The notes below the pieces were generated by a model. It was not told the origin of the DNA. It saw only the letters and a program-made list of their open reading frames with translations, and made no database searches. DNA of 64,000 bases from Oceanobacillus sp. CFH 90083 (lineage in GTDB: Bacteria > Bacillota > Bacilli > Bacillales > Amphibacillaceae): NCBI RefSeq assembly GCF_009389585.1, contig NZ_VIYG01000003.1, positions 229,371 through 293,370 of the forward strand, written 5' to 3'. Positions 1-8,339 of the stretch are shown here, in pieces. Every line of letters starts with the position of its first letter. Position 1 is the stretch's first letter. Made by a program: the position numbers and the translations under genes.

Positions 1-154
1 TGTCTGTTTGACTAATGTATGAGCAGAAATAGAATCTGCTATTCTTTTAATAGACTTTAAAAAAAGCCTGCTGCACTTGTTTTTTTAGAATAACATAAAA
101 AACACAATATAAATTATCGCAATCTCTAAAGGGGGAAGATATACGAAATGATAG

Positions 155-189
155 AAAAAAACCTCTGTATTTTGGAATAAATACAGAGG
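155..189 (-). terminator. Rho-independent terminator of the acetyltransferase gene
   Basis: An 11-bp perfect stem (162-172 with 179-189, loop 173-178) is followed on the minus strand by a run of seven T residues (155-161). It lies 12 bp past the stop codon of the minus-strand gene ending at 201. Confidence 0.85.
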
Positions 190-200
190 GAGAAACAGGC

Positions 201-731
201 TTAATCATTCTTCAATAGTGAATACATATGAATATCTACAAAATTTCCCTTCACCTTTTCGTACTGCCGCAGCGTTCCTTCAAAAGTAAATCTTAGTTTT
301 TGCAGGACTTTCACCGAATTTATATTTGCAGGCTCTACTTTTGCTTCGATCCGGTTGATTCCTAAATTGATAAAAGCCTCATCAATTAATGCCTGAACGG
401 ACTCAGGAGCGTACCCATTTCCCCAATGGGCTTTCGCAATATCATAGCCAATCTCAACCCGGGCATTTTCTGCGTTGATAGCATTAAAGCCGCAGGAGCC
501 GATAATCTCCTTTGAATGCAAATCAAACACACTGTACCGGATAGCCTGCTTTGTTTCCGCTAATTCATTAAGCAGGTCAATCATTTCCACTGCCTGTGAT
601 TCGCTTGTGAAAGCAGAGATATTCATGAATGCTGCAACAGCCGGATCTGACCAAATGTTAAATAATGCAGCGGCGTCAGATGTCTGTATTTTTCGTAAGA
701 CTAATCTTTTTGTAAATAATTCTTCTTTCAA
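201..731 (-). CDS. GNAT family N-acetyltransferase (RimJ/RimL type)
   Basis: This 176-residue protein belongs to the GNAT superfamily, which moves an acetyl group from acetyl-CoA to an amine. It opens with the RimJ/RimL-like segment TKRLVLRKI. The acetyl-CoA loop region reads EIGYDIAKAHWGNGYAPE, followed by a helix and the RIEAKVEPANINSVKVLQKL segment that is typical of the subfamily. I chose the TTG at 731 because GGAGG lies 8 bases upstream; the upstream in-frame TTG at 746 overlaps that site. The substrate cannot be read from the sequence. It may be a ribosomal protein, another protein or an antibiotic. It has its own terminator and appears monocistronic. Confidence 0.85.
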   Translation of the reverse strand: MKEELFTKRLVLRKIQTSDAAALFNIWSDPAVAAFMNISAFTSESQAVEMIDLLNELAETKQAIRYSVFDLHSKEIIGSCGFNAINAENARVEIGYDIAKAHWGNGYAPESVQALIDEAFINLGINRIEAKVEPANINSVKVLQKLRFTFEGTLRQYEKVKGNFVDIHMYSLLKND

Positions 732-819
732 TACTCTTTCCTCCAATATTTTTAGAAATCTGTCTGGAAAGTATTGTTATCTGCGCATTATTCAGTCCCT
801 TCATTATTCTCTGTGCAGG

Positions 820-1206
820 TTATTTTTTCTTTTTTGGTTTTTCATCTAAAATTGATTTTAATTCCTCAATATCCTCCTCGGATAAAGAATCTTCCTCCAT
901 AAACTGGACCAGCATCGATTTTACCGTACCGCCATAAATTCGTTTAATGAAAGATTCTGCTTCTGCACGCTGGCATTGATCCTGGGAATAAAGCGGATAA
1001 AATGTATAGATCCGCTGCTCTTTATTTACACCAGCAACGCCTTTTTGCACTAATCGGTCTAAAAGTGTGCGCACGGTTTTGGCTTTCCAATCTTTTTGTC
1101 CCTGCAGAGAGGTAATCACGTCATTTGCTGTTTGTGGTGATTTTTTCCACAACACGTTCATGACTTCCCATTCTGCTTCAGAAATGCTGGGTACTTTTTC
1201 TGTCAT
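820..1206 (-). CDS. blaI: BlaI/MecI/CopY family transcriptional repressor
   Basis: This 128-residue winged-helix repressor has the BlaI/MecI opening SEAEWEVMNVLWKKSPQTA, the recognition-helix stretch AKTVRTLLDRLVQKG, and a C-terminal dimerisation region that includes ESFIKRIYGG. In this family, dimers bind TACA/TGTA-type dyads and are inactivated by BlaR1-dependent cleavage. It lies 18 bp behind blaR1 in the same minus-strand operon. The matching operators sit in the divergent promoter region at 3078-3211, so it should repress both blaR1-blaI and the beta-lactamase-PBP operon. The C-terminus ends in a lysine-rich tail. Assignment to BlaI rather than MecI is by context; the two are not separable by eye. 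Confidence 0.92.
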   Translation of the reverse strand: MTEKVPSISEAEWEVMNVLWKKSPQTANDVITSLQGQKDWKAKTVRTLLDRLVQKGVAGVNKEQRIYTFYPLYSQDQCQRAEAESFIKRIYGGTVKSMLVQFMEEDSLSEEDIEELKSILDEKPKKKK

Positions 1207-1224
1207 ATATAATCACCCCGGTTT

Positions 1225-3027
1225 TTACTCCTCATAAATTTGTTTATCTTTTAGAATAGCTAAGGTTATTTCTGTTGCAATACTTCCAGAGGCATTATCC
1301 TCATCCTGTATATTGGTTGCAAAGAAATAGGTGTTTGTTTCTGTTTCAACAAACCCGATAAACCAGCCGTTGATATCCTTGCCATTCACATTACCTGTTC
1401 CCGTTTTTCCGTAGAGGGCAGTACCGTCCTGTCGGTTTATTTGTAATGCATTTTTAACAGCTTCAATATGGTCTTCCTGAAAGTCAAAGCTATTGTGATA
1501 GAAAGCCTGTAACAGTTCAACCTGTTCTACTGGTGAAATTTTTAAACTGGATTCGAGCCAGAATTGTTCAAGACCTCCAGAAGCATCCCGGTTTCCATAA
1601 TGGATCTGATTTAGATAGGATTGAATGCTGTCCAGTCCCATTTCCTGATCGATCTGCTGGAAATACCAATTAACAGAACGATTTAAGGCTGTTCCCAGAT
1701 TTTGATCTTCATTCCACTGGTCATAGGGCTGTTCGGTACCATCCCATTCAATGGTGTTTTGTACCGGTGTTATAACATTCTCCTCTAACCCGAATAAGGC
1801 ACTATAAATTTTATAGGTAGAATCAGGAGAAACCCGTAATGTGCTCTGATCTTCATTGTAGATATGGTAAGCATCCCTCTGCATATCGTATAGAACAAAA
1901 CTTCCATCATAATTTTGAAAATAGGCACTGAGATCCTCCTCGTATGTCTGATCAGGACGAAAAGACGTATAACGATTATTATCATTAGCCATCGCAGAAG
2001 CAAGCGGAATCTGCGTAGCTACAAACAAGCCGGCCAGCAGGAAGATACCAATGCTTTTAGCATGCAGTAATTTAGAGTCTGCTTGAAAGGAAGCAATTTC
2101 TATAATCCGTTTCTTGATTTGCTTTTTGGAGCCATTTAATTGATTCGCCAGCTTATTATACGGAGGGCTGGGCGATTTATCGATAAAATGAATGATGGTA
2201 TTTCCGTATTTCTTATAGCTTTGGCCATCCAAAGCTGTTAATACAGCGTGATCACATGCAATCTCACGGTCCAGGCGCATTTCTTTGAATGCCATCCAAA
2301 CCAGAGGATTGAACCAATAAATGATTTGGAAGAAAACCATTAAATAGTTGGTAGGGATATCCTTGTATTTGTAATGGTTTAATTCATGCAGAAGGATATG
2401 CTTGATATCATCCCTGGATAACCATTCTTCAAAATTGGCCGGCAGTACAACAAAGGTTTTACGCAGGCCGAATGTCAGAGGCGAACGTATTTTATCGGAA
2501 ACACCCAATACTATATTTTTTGAGATATTTAGTTGAAGTTTAGACATTTGGAACAGATTAAGGATGTCTTTACTTTCCACGTGAGAAATGGACTTTTTAA
2601 TGCTCCTTAAATTCAGCCATGCACGTATAGAAAGTCCCATGAACACGAGTGCCCCGGTGATCCATAATCCAGCGGTGATGCCATTTAACAGCTCTGTATT
2701 TGTCTGCGTAACTGTTACAGAAAAATCCTGCATCCAATTAGCATTTGTCCCCTCAGCTCCAGCTGCCTCATTATCGATGGAAGCAGAACTGCCCCCCATA
2801 GATGAGCTGCCTGTAAATGTATGGAATAGATTACCGGCTGGAAGAAAATGAGCAGGCACAAATGGGATGACTAAAGCAAAAAGCAATAAATACCATAGAT
2901 TATATTGCCATTTGGCGGATAGCTGCTTTTGGAATACCTTTTTAATAAGAAAAATAAACCCGATGGTAATGGAAGAGATGATGAAGCCTGTAATAAGTGT
3001 TGTTACAAACATGCTTTTCGTCTCCAT
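1225..3027 (-). CDS. blaR1: BlaR1/MecR1-type beta-lactam sensor-transducer
   Basis: This 600-residue membrane receptor begins with several membrane helices (roughly residues 5-75 and 115-135). An M56 metalloprotease domain follows with the zinc motif H214-E-L-N-H218. After another helix near residues 325-345 comes an extracellular class D-like penicillin sensor. The sensor has S403-T-Y-K406 as the acylated serine motif and K541-T-G543. In this family, acylation by a beta-lactam activates the protease, which leads to loss of BlaI. Length and domain order match BlaR1 of bacilli and staphylococci. It is transcribed away from the beta-lactamase gene and co-transcribed with blaI. Confidence 0.93.
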   Translation of the reverse strand: METKSMFVTTLITGFIISSITIGFIFLIKKVFQKQLSAKWQYNLWYLLLFALVIPFVPAHFLPAGNLFHTFTGSSSMGGSSASIDNEAAGAEGTNANWMQDFSVTVTQTNTELLNGITAGLWITGALVFMGLSIRAWLNLRSIKKSISHVESKDILNLFQMSKLQLNISKNIVLGVSDKIRSPLTFGLRKTFVVLPANFEEWLSRDDIKHILLHELNHYKYKDIPTNYLMVFFQIIYWFNPLVWMAFKEMRLDREIACDHAVLTALDGQSYKKYGNTIIHFIDKSPSPPYNKLANQLNGSKKQIKKRIIEIASFQADSKLLHAKSIGIFLLAGLFVATQIPLASAMANDNNRYTSFRPDQTYEEDLSAYFQNYDGSFVLYDMQRDAYHIYNEDQSTLRVSPDSTYKIYSALFGLEENVITPVQNTIEWDGTEQPYDQWNEDQNLGTALNRSVNWYFQQIDQEMGLDSIQSYLNQIHYGNRDASGGLEQFWLESSLKISPVEQVELLQAFYHNSFDFQEDHIEAVKNALQINRQDGTALYGKTGTGNVNGKDINGWFIGFVETETNTYFFATNIQDEDNASGSIATEITLAILKDKQIYEE

Positions 3028-3077
3028 TCTTCAGTTGCGGCAATGGTATATAAACGATTTACCGAAATTAATTTAAA

Positions 3078-3135
3078 ATTACACTTGTAATATATTAAAT
3101 CTTACCACTGTAATGCACAATTATCAATCTGTCAG
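3078..3135 (-). promoter_or_regulatory. blaR1-blaI promoter with two BlaI operators
   Basis: Two TAC-N4-GTA dyads are visible. One is the perfect palindrome ATTACACTTGTAAT at 3078-3091. The other is TTACCACTGTAA at 3102-3113. On the minus strand CTGACA (3130-3135) and TACAGT, 17 bases later, form a plausible -35/-10 pair, and the second dyad overlaps the -10. This fits BlaI autoregulation; the promoter boxes are inference. Confidence 0.75.
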
Positions 3136-3165
3136 TTAAGAAATTGTAAAGGTTAAAAATAGGAA

Positions 3166-3230
3166 TTGACAAACTTGGACTACGTGTGTAGTATTGTATT
3201 ACGGTTGTAGTCAAAATAAATTTAGGAGGT
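3166..3230 (+). promoter_or_regulatory. bla operon promoter with two BlaI operators and RBS
   Basis: TTGACA (3166-3171), a 17-base spacer and TAGTAT (3189-3194) form a strong promoter. The perfect dyad ACTACGTGTGTAGT (3179-3192) covers the spacer and -10. A second dyad, ATTACGGTTGTAGT (3198-3211), covers the probable start of transcription. Both have the TAC-N4-GTA core shared with the blaR1 side. The ribosome binding site TTTAGGAGGT ends 6 bases before the ATG. Confidence 0.85.
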
Positions 3231-3236
3231 TTTTAA

Positions 3237-4163
3237 ATGATACATTTTCGAGATATTTATAATAAAAAAGGCTTCATCTTATTGTTGTCGATTATCATGA
3301 TAGGATTAGCAGGCTGTTCTAATAAAGGAGAGAGCAGTGAAGAAAGTTCGGAAGCTCCAGAACAGGCTTCTCAAAGCGAAGAAGCTTTTAAAGCACTTGA
3401 AGAGGAATTTGATGCAAGGCTTGGTGTATATGCTATTGACACTGGGTCTGAGCAGACAGTTACCTATCGCTCAGATGAAAGATTTGCCTATGCTTCTACT
3501 TTTAAGGCTTTAGCAGCGGGAGCTATTTTACAAACAAAATCAATGGAGGAATTAGAGGAAGTCATTACGTATTCTGAAGAAGAGTTAGTAGCACATTCTC
3601 CTGTAACAGAGAAGCATGTCGATAGTGGAATGACATGGAAAGAAATTTGTGAGGCTGCTGTCCGCTACAGTGATAATACAGCAGCGAATCTTATGCTGGA
3701 AGAGCTCGGAGGACCAGATGGGATGGAAGAAATATTAAGAGAAAATGGGGATGAAACAATAGAAATGGATCGAATGGAAACAGAATTAAATGAAGCTGTT
3801 CCAGGAGATACCCGGGATACGAGCACCCCGCAGGCACTTGCTGAAAGTCTGCAAACTTATGTACTGAGTGACTTGCTGCCTGAAGATAAGCGGGAGGTGC
3901 TGATGGATTGGATAACAGGGAATAAAACTGGAGATACATTGATTCGCGCCGGCGTTCCGGAAGACTGGGAAGTAGGAGATAAGAGTGGAGCAGGCGGCTA
4001 CGGTACGAGAAATGATATTGCTGTTGTCTGGCCGTCTGATAACGAAGCTCCAATTGTTATAGCTATCCTTTCCAGTCGGGATACAGCAGATGCAGATTAT
4101 CATGATGTATTGATTGAAAGAGCCGCTGAACAAGTTATTGAACAACTGCAGAATAAAGAATAA
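3237..4163 (+). CDS. bla: Class A beta-lactamase (lipoprotein-anchored)
   Basis: This 308-residue serine beta-lactamase hydrolyses beta-lactams outside the membrane. A signal peptide ends in a lipobox (IGLAGC), so it should be lipid-anchored on the cell surface. The class A motifs are all present: S87-T-F-K90, S145-D-N147, an omega loop with E181 and N185 (METELN, followed by [13 protein letters not shown]), and K249-S-G251 in place of the commoner KTG. Homology to BlaP/PenP-type enzymes of bacilli is clear. It is the first gene after the BlaI-controlled promoter and is followed 15 bp later by a penicillin-binding protein in the same operon, so both should be induced by beta-lactams. Confidence 0.95.
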   Translation: MIHFRDIYNKKGFILLLSIIMIGLAGCSNKGESSEESSEAPEQASQSEEAFKALEEEFDARLGVYAIDTGSEQTVTYRSDERFAYASTFKALAAGAILQTKSMEELEEVITYSEEELVAHSPVTEKHVDSGMTWKEICEAAVRYSDNTAANLMLEELGGPDGMEEILRENGDETIEMDRMETELNEAVPGDTRDTSTPQALAESLQTYVLSDLLPEDKREVLMDWITGNKTGDTLIRAGVPEDWEVGDKSGAGGYGTRNDIAVVWPSDNEAPIVIAILSSRDTADADYHDVLIERAAEQVIEQLQNKE

Positions 4164-4178
4164 CAGGAAGGTGGAAGG

Positions 4179-6176
4179 ATGAAAAGTTATCGAACGATTA
4201 TCATGATTGTGCTGATGCTTTTGATAACAATGGGATGCTCTAAGAAAGAGGAACCTTCGGAAGTATTAAACGATTATCTTACCAACTGGGAAAATAGAGA
4301 TTTTCACGCCATGTATGAGCAGCTTTCCGAAGAAGTGAAAAATAAAATAACAGAAGAAGCGTTTATTGAACGCTATGAAGCTATATATAATGGAATGGGA
4401 ACTGAAAATTTACAGGTGACATCGAGTGTAGATTCAAAGGAGCAGTTAGAGCCGGATGGAGATCTTATTACTATTCCATATAGTGTAGAGATGGATACGA
4501 TTGCCGGTTCGATTGAATACAGTCATCGTCTGACATTAGAACAGGATGATGAGGGAGCCTGGCTGATTAAATGGAATTCATCACAGATTTTTCCGCAGCT
4601 AAGCACAGGAGATAAAGTAAGAGTAAAAACATTAGAAGCTGAAAGAGGAGAGCTGAAGGATAAGAATGGAACCGGGCTTGCCGTTAATGAAGAAGCGAAT
4701 GTTATTGGCGTCATACCAGGTATGCTGAAGGAAGACGCAAGCCATACCAAAGAAAAGCTGGCAGAACTATTGGGTATTTCTGTGGAAGAAATAGACAAAG
4801 CCCTGGATGCATCCTGGGTAACTCCGGAAGTATTCGTGCCGATAAAAACCTTGCCAATGGGAGAAGACAATATAGAAGCTTATGTAGAGCTTCCAGGCGT
4901 AAGCTCCCGGGTGGAAACAGTCCGAACCTATCCGCTGGGAGCTTCGGCCGCCCACTTAACAGGCTATGTTCGGGAAATATCTGCTGAACAGCTGGAGGAA
5001 CTGGAAGGTTATGATGCCAGTGATGTAATTGGAAACGCAGGTCTGGAGAAGGTCTTTGAAAAGGAACTACGAGGAGAAAATGGGACCCATATTTATATAA
5101 GTACTGCAGATGGCGATGTAAAAGAAACGCTGGCAAAAAAAGAACCTGTCGATGGAGAAGATATACAATTAACCATCGATGCCGCCTTGCAGCAAAAAAT
5201 ATATGAGCAGTTCGAAGGAGATGCAGGAACCTCTGTTGCTTTAGATCCGCATACTGGAGATGTTTTATCCCTGGTCAGCTCACCTGCTTATAACCCTAAT
5301 GCTTTTGTGCGAGGATTATCAGGAGAGCAATGGGAAAAATGGAGTGAAGATCCGGATGAGCCATTTTTAAATCGTTTTACCAGCCGCTATGCTCCAGGCT
5401 CCGTATTTAAAACGATAACAGCTTCGATAGGGTTGGAGACAGGTGTTACAAATCCGGAAAAGGTCAGACAGATTGATGGGCTGCATTGGACAAAGGATGA
5501 TTCATGGGGAGACTATTATGTTACCCGTGTACATGATAAAGCAGACGTCAATCTGCGCGATGCCTTTGTTCATTCGGATAATATCTATTTTGCGCAGGAA
5601 GCACTGGAAATGGGGGCAGAATCCTTTTTAACAGAGGCAGTCGGCTTTGGGTTTGGTGAAGAGATTCCGTTTCCATTTACAATTCCAGCCTCTAATTTGA
5701 CGAACAATGGAGAGATTGACAGTGAGGCACAGCTTGCTGATACAGCTTATGGACAAGGGCAGGTAATGATGAGTCCACTGCATCTTGCATTAACCTATAC
5801 ACCCTATCTCAACGAAGGAAATATGCTGTATCCATCTCTGATAGAAGAGAATGAACCTGAGGTGTGGAAGGAAAATCTTATTAGCAAGGAAACTGCGAAT
5901 CTGGTAAAAGAGAATCTGATTCAGGTCGTCGAGAGCCCTGAGGGTACGGCGCATACTACTTATATACCTGATGCAGTCATCGGCGGAAAATCTGGAACAG
6001 CGGAAATTAAAGCAAGTAAAGAAGATGATAATGGAAATGAAAACGGCTGGTTTGTCGGTTTTGAGGAAGATGATTCTGAAATATTATTGGTGATGATGGT
6101 GGAAGATGTGAAGGACCGGGGTGGCAGCAGTTATGTGATTGCCAAGGCGAGAAATGTGTTTGAGTATGTGCAGTAG
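4179..6176 (+). CDS. MecA/PBP3-like class B penicillin-binding protein
   Basis: This 665-residue transpeptidase resembles PBP2a (MecA) and Bacillus PBP3. A lipoprotein-type signal (ITMGC) is followed by a MecA_N/NTF2-like domain (about 25-145), a PBP dimerisation region (about 150-320) and a transpeptidase domain. The catalytic motifs are S408-V-F-K411, S466-D-N468 and K604-S-G-T607. Proteins of this subclass cross-link peptidoglycan and often bind beta-lactams poorly. It shares the BlaI-regulated operon with the beta-lactamase, which supports a resistance role: hydrolysis plus a bypass target. Low affinity is inferred from family and context only; it might instead be an ordinary PBP3. Confidence 0.9.
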   Translation: MKSYRTIIMIVLMLLITMGCSKKEEPSEVLNDYLTNWENRDFHAMYEQLSEEVKNKITEEAFIERYEAIYNGMGTENLQVTSSVDSKEQLEPDGDLITIPYSVEMDTIAGSIEYSHRLTLEQDDEGAWLIKWNSSQIFPQLSTGDKVRVKTLEAERGELKDKNGTGLAVNEEANVIGVIPGMLKEDASHTKEKLAELLGISVEEIDKALDASWVTPEVFVPIKTLPMGEDNIEAYVELPGVSSRVETVRTYPLGASAAHLTGYVREISAEQLEELEGYDASDVIGNAGLEKVFEKELRGENGTHIYISTADGDVKETLAKKEPVDGEDIQLTIDAALQQKIYEQFEGDAGTSVALDPHTGDVLSLVSSPAYNPNAFVRGLSGEQWEKWSEDPDEPFLNRFTSRYAPGSVFKTITASIGLETGVTNPEKVRQIDGLHWTKDDSWGDYYVTRVHDKADVNLRDAFVHSDNIYFAQEALEMGAESFLTEAVGFGFGEEIPFPFTIPASNLTNNGEIDSEAQLADTAYGQGQVMMSPLHLALTYTPYLNEGNMLYPSLIEENEPEVWKENLISKETANLVKENLIQVVESPEGTAHTTYIPDAVIGGKSGTAEIKASKEDDNGNENGWFVGFEEDDSEILLVMMVEDVKDRGGSSYVIAKARNVFEYVQ

Positions 6177-6199
6177 GGCAGCGAGTTGTTTTCTGTGAA

Positions 6200-6240
6200 A
6201 TAGGTTGATGTACACAGTCTGAACGTGTACATCAACCTAT
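6200..6240. terminator. Bidirectional terminator between the PBP and phosphatase genes
   Basis: A perfect 16-bp inverted repeat (6200-6215 with 6225-6240, 9-base loop) lies between two convergent genes. The flanking T-runs are short, so it is a strong hairpin but a modest intrinsic terminator on either strand. Confidence 0.7.
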
Positions 6241-6247
6241 TTAAAAT

Positions 6248-7057
6248 TCATTCATCACTTGGGAATGTTACATCTTCTGTTATGTTCACATCCCATGACA
6301 GGATTGTTGTACTGTCTCTGACGTTGTTCTCCTTTATGGAGTTTAATAAGGTCATCAAGCCTTCATTTATGGGCAGTCTTTTTATTACATTATAAATTTT
6401 CTCTGGTGAAGAGAAAGGGTCATTAGGGCATTCAATCAGACCATCTGTTGTTAAAAAAATGCGGTTGATTCCTTTTCTAAGCTCTCTTATACCGCTGCTG
6501 TAACAGGGAACGGGCTGTTCAAATGTATTTACCTGTCCAATCCATTCATAAAACTGGCGCTGATTCATTTGATATTGACCAAGAAGAGCGAGCTCTGAAT
6601 GAAATATACAGGCGAGGCAATCTCCGATGGAGAACCACCACACGTATTTATTTTTTCTTACAACAATCAAACAGGAAGATTCACCTTGCACTTTACGGCA
6701 ATCGGAAAGAAACTGTTTTTCCTGAAAAATATTTAGTATAGTGTTCTCCAGTTGAGTATATGTTTGTTTATAAGGTAAAGCTAACAGGTCTTGTATTTCT
6801 TGCTTTCTTTTTGAAAGTTGTTTTAAAATTAAAGTGGCACTGTCTGCTGAGTTATGCGCATCTAAAATAACTGCAAACTCATAATCCCATTTTTTATTTG
6901 TCCAGACCAAACAACCATCTTCATTTTTATACTGTCCGGCTGCAGAGTTACCGCCAAAACGTCCTAAAAATATGTTGTCTGTAGTATGTATATTTATTTT
7001 GTCTACAAAATTTTCTTTGCTGCCGATCCAGATGAATTCATCAATGGTTTTATTCAT
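6248..7057 (-). CDS. PP2C-like serine/threonine protein phosphatase
   Basis: The 269-residue protein has the order of motifs expected for a metal-dependent PP2C/SpoIIE fold. These are an early DG (EDGCLVW), VILDAHNSADSA, GESSCLIVV followed by WWFSIGDCLACIF, FLTTDGLIE and a final RDSTTILSW. Such enzymes remove phosphate from serine or threonine. The classical DGxGG metal loop is altered to DAHNS, so activity or metal binding may differ. No kinase partner is adjacent, and the gene appears to stand alone behind its own AGGAGG site. The substrate is unknown. It could act in a stress or partner-switch pathway, but nothing nearby shows this. Confidence 0.75.
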   Translation of the reverse strand: MNKTIDEFIWIGSKENFVDKINIHTTDNIFLGRFGGNSAAGQYKNEDGCLVWTNKKWDYEFAVILDAHNSADSATLILKQLSKRKQEIQDLLALPYKQTYTQLENTILNIFQEKQFLSDCRKVQGESSCLIVVRKNKYVWWFSIGDCLACIFHSELALLGQYQMNQRQFYEWIGQVNTFEQPVPCYSSGIRELRKGINRIFLTTDGLIECPNDPFSSPEKIYNVIKRLPINEGLMTLLNSIKENNVRDSTTILSWDVNITEDVTFPSDE

Positions 7058-7172
7058 AACAGTTGCCTCCTGGCAGTGTGTTATTGGTTAATTTATATAG
7101 ATGTTTTATACTCTTAACCTATATAGTCCTATGCTGTTTGTCAACAATTCATAGATGTTTAATAAAAAAGTA

Positions 7173-7200
7173 AAAAGACTTGCGGGCAAACAAGTCTTTT
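7173..7200 (-). terminator. Rho-independent terminator upstream of the phosphatase gene
   Basis: A 10-bp stem AAAAGACTTG/CAAGTCTTTT (7173-7182 with 7191-7200) is followed on the minus strand by T-rich sequence. It would stop transcripts arriving from the lipoprotein side before they reach the phosphatase gene. Confidence 0.7.
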
Positions 7201-7253
7201 AAGAAGTAATTATTTTGTGGCTGTTTCTATTCAGGTTAAGCAGGTGTTTTAGT

Positions 7254-7484
7254 ATTTAAAGAGGATGTTCAAAAAGCCCAATAAAAGTGACACGGCGAAT
7301 TTCTGCGTTGGCTTGCATTTCCGGTACTCACGTATCTAAAAGCATAGCGGAACTTCTGTTAAGTTCGTCCACGTCGTGTGGACAACACAGAAGTCACCAC
7401 ATCCTGTGGAAGCCTGTTCCTCAAAGCTGCGCCGCCTTGAACTTCTTGGTCCTTTTTATCGTACTTTTTGAACACACATTTAAA
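7254..7484. mobile_element. MITE-like insertion with short inverted ends and direct repeats
   Basis: The segment has perfect 11-bp inverted ends, TGTTCAAAAAG at 7266-7276 and CTTTTTGAACA at 7464-7474. It is flanked by the direct repeat ATTTAAA at 7254-7260 and 7478-7484. It is about 210 bp, more GC-rich than its surroundings, and has no convincing open frame. This fits a non-autonomous miniature element or dispersed intergenic repeat. The family is not recognised, and other genomic copies cannot be seen from here. Confidence 0.55.
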
Positions 7485-7494
7485 TAATTTTACT

Positions 7495-7716
7495 CTATTC
7501 CCCACCCTCAAAAATATCCTTAACTTTGTCCTCATCCGAACTACCTTCATTATCATTTTCCTCTGTATCTTCTGATTCAGCTCCATCTTCATTGCCATTT
7601 TCTTCTTGATCGGGTTCCTGATTTTCCGGTTCTTCATTTTCATCACTCTGACACGCTCCGAGAATAAGCATCAATGAAACTCCTAAGGCTGCAAGGAAAG
7701 ATTTTTTCAACCTCAT
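7495..7716 (-). CDS. Small acidic lipoprotein of unknown function
   Basis: This 73-residue protein has a lysine-containing N-terminus, a hydrophobic stretch and a lipobox ending LILGAC, so it should be lipidated after Cys21 or so. The mature part is almost entirely Asp, Glu, Asn, Gln and Ser, and looks disordered. Similar low-complexity acidic tails occur on many short lipoproteins of halotolerant Bacillaceae, but I recognise no family. A GGGAG ribosome binding site precedes the ATG. The MITE-like element lies just downstream. Confidence 0.65.
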   Translation of the reverse strand: MRLKKSFLAALGVSLMLILGACQSDENEEPENQEPDQEENGNEDGAESEDTEENDNEGSSDEDKVKDIFEGGE

Positions 7717-7777
7717 GATGTATCACTCCCTCTAATGTATGCTCATACCCGATTTTAACAAAGAAAATCAGAAGAGT

Positions 7778-8212
7778 TCATTTTGTTAATAAATTGTAAA
7801 GTGATTCAGGCACAAGGTGTAATTTTCCATTTTGAAAAGCAGCCAAAGGCTTCCACATCGCTTTATGTGTTTTCCCGTCATCCTCTTGTATAACTAATAC
7901 AGACTGATTATATAAGGACTTATCAATAAATTCCCCATCATAGACTTGAACAATTTCGTGACCTGTTTCTCCATCGAAAGTAAAAATGTTTTCAACTGTA
8001 CCGAGAAATTGAAGGTTAGCAATATCTGCACTTAATTCTTCTTTTATTTCCCTCACCAGGGTATCTGAACTTTTTTCTCCAAATTCTATTCCTCCACCAA
8101 TTGGTCTGTAAAAGAATTCTTCCTTCACAGGATCATAGCCTTCTGCAACAAGAATGGCATCATCCTTTCTAAATAGACAAATAGCGATTGGCCGTATGAT
8201 GACTTTTCGCAT
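7778..8212 (-). CDS. Nudix hydrolase
   Basis: The 144-residue protein carries a Nudix box, starting GGGIEFGEKS and ending REIKEELSAD, which fits GX5EX7REUXEEXGU except for a Ser-Ala where a Gly is usual near its end. Nudix enzymes hydrolyse nucleoside diphosphate derivatives using Mg2+ bound by the REUXEE glutamates. AAAGGAGG lies at good spacing before the ATG. The neighbouring genes give no clue to the substrate. It may clean up damaged nucleotides or act on a nucleotide sugar; this cannot be decided from sequence alone. Confidence 0.85.
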   Translation of the reverse strand: MRKVIIRPIAICLFRKDDAILVAEGYDPVKEEFFYRPIGGGIEFGEKSSDTLVREIKEELSADIANLQFLGTVENIFTFDGETGHEIVQVYDGEFIDKSLYNQSVLVIQEDDGKTHKAMWKPLAAFQNGKLHLVPESLYNLLTK

Positions 8213-8339
8213 TGAAAGTTGCCTCCTTTGTTTTTATAGATAGTTTTCAGGTTGATACAAGCGTTATTTCTTCGTGGATACAGACAATGAAACATGCTTA
8301 CCTTATAGTAGGAATCATATATTGATACATTTGAGTAAC

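Noticed and set aside
7287..7646. Frames across the MITE-like element and lipoprotein gene
   Set aside because: They run through the inverted-end element or read the acidic codons of the lipoprotein in another frame; neither shows protein-like features of its own.
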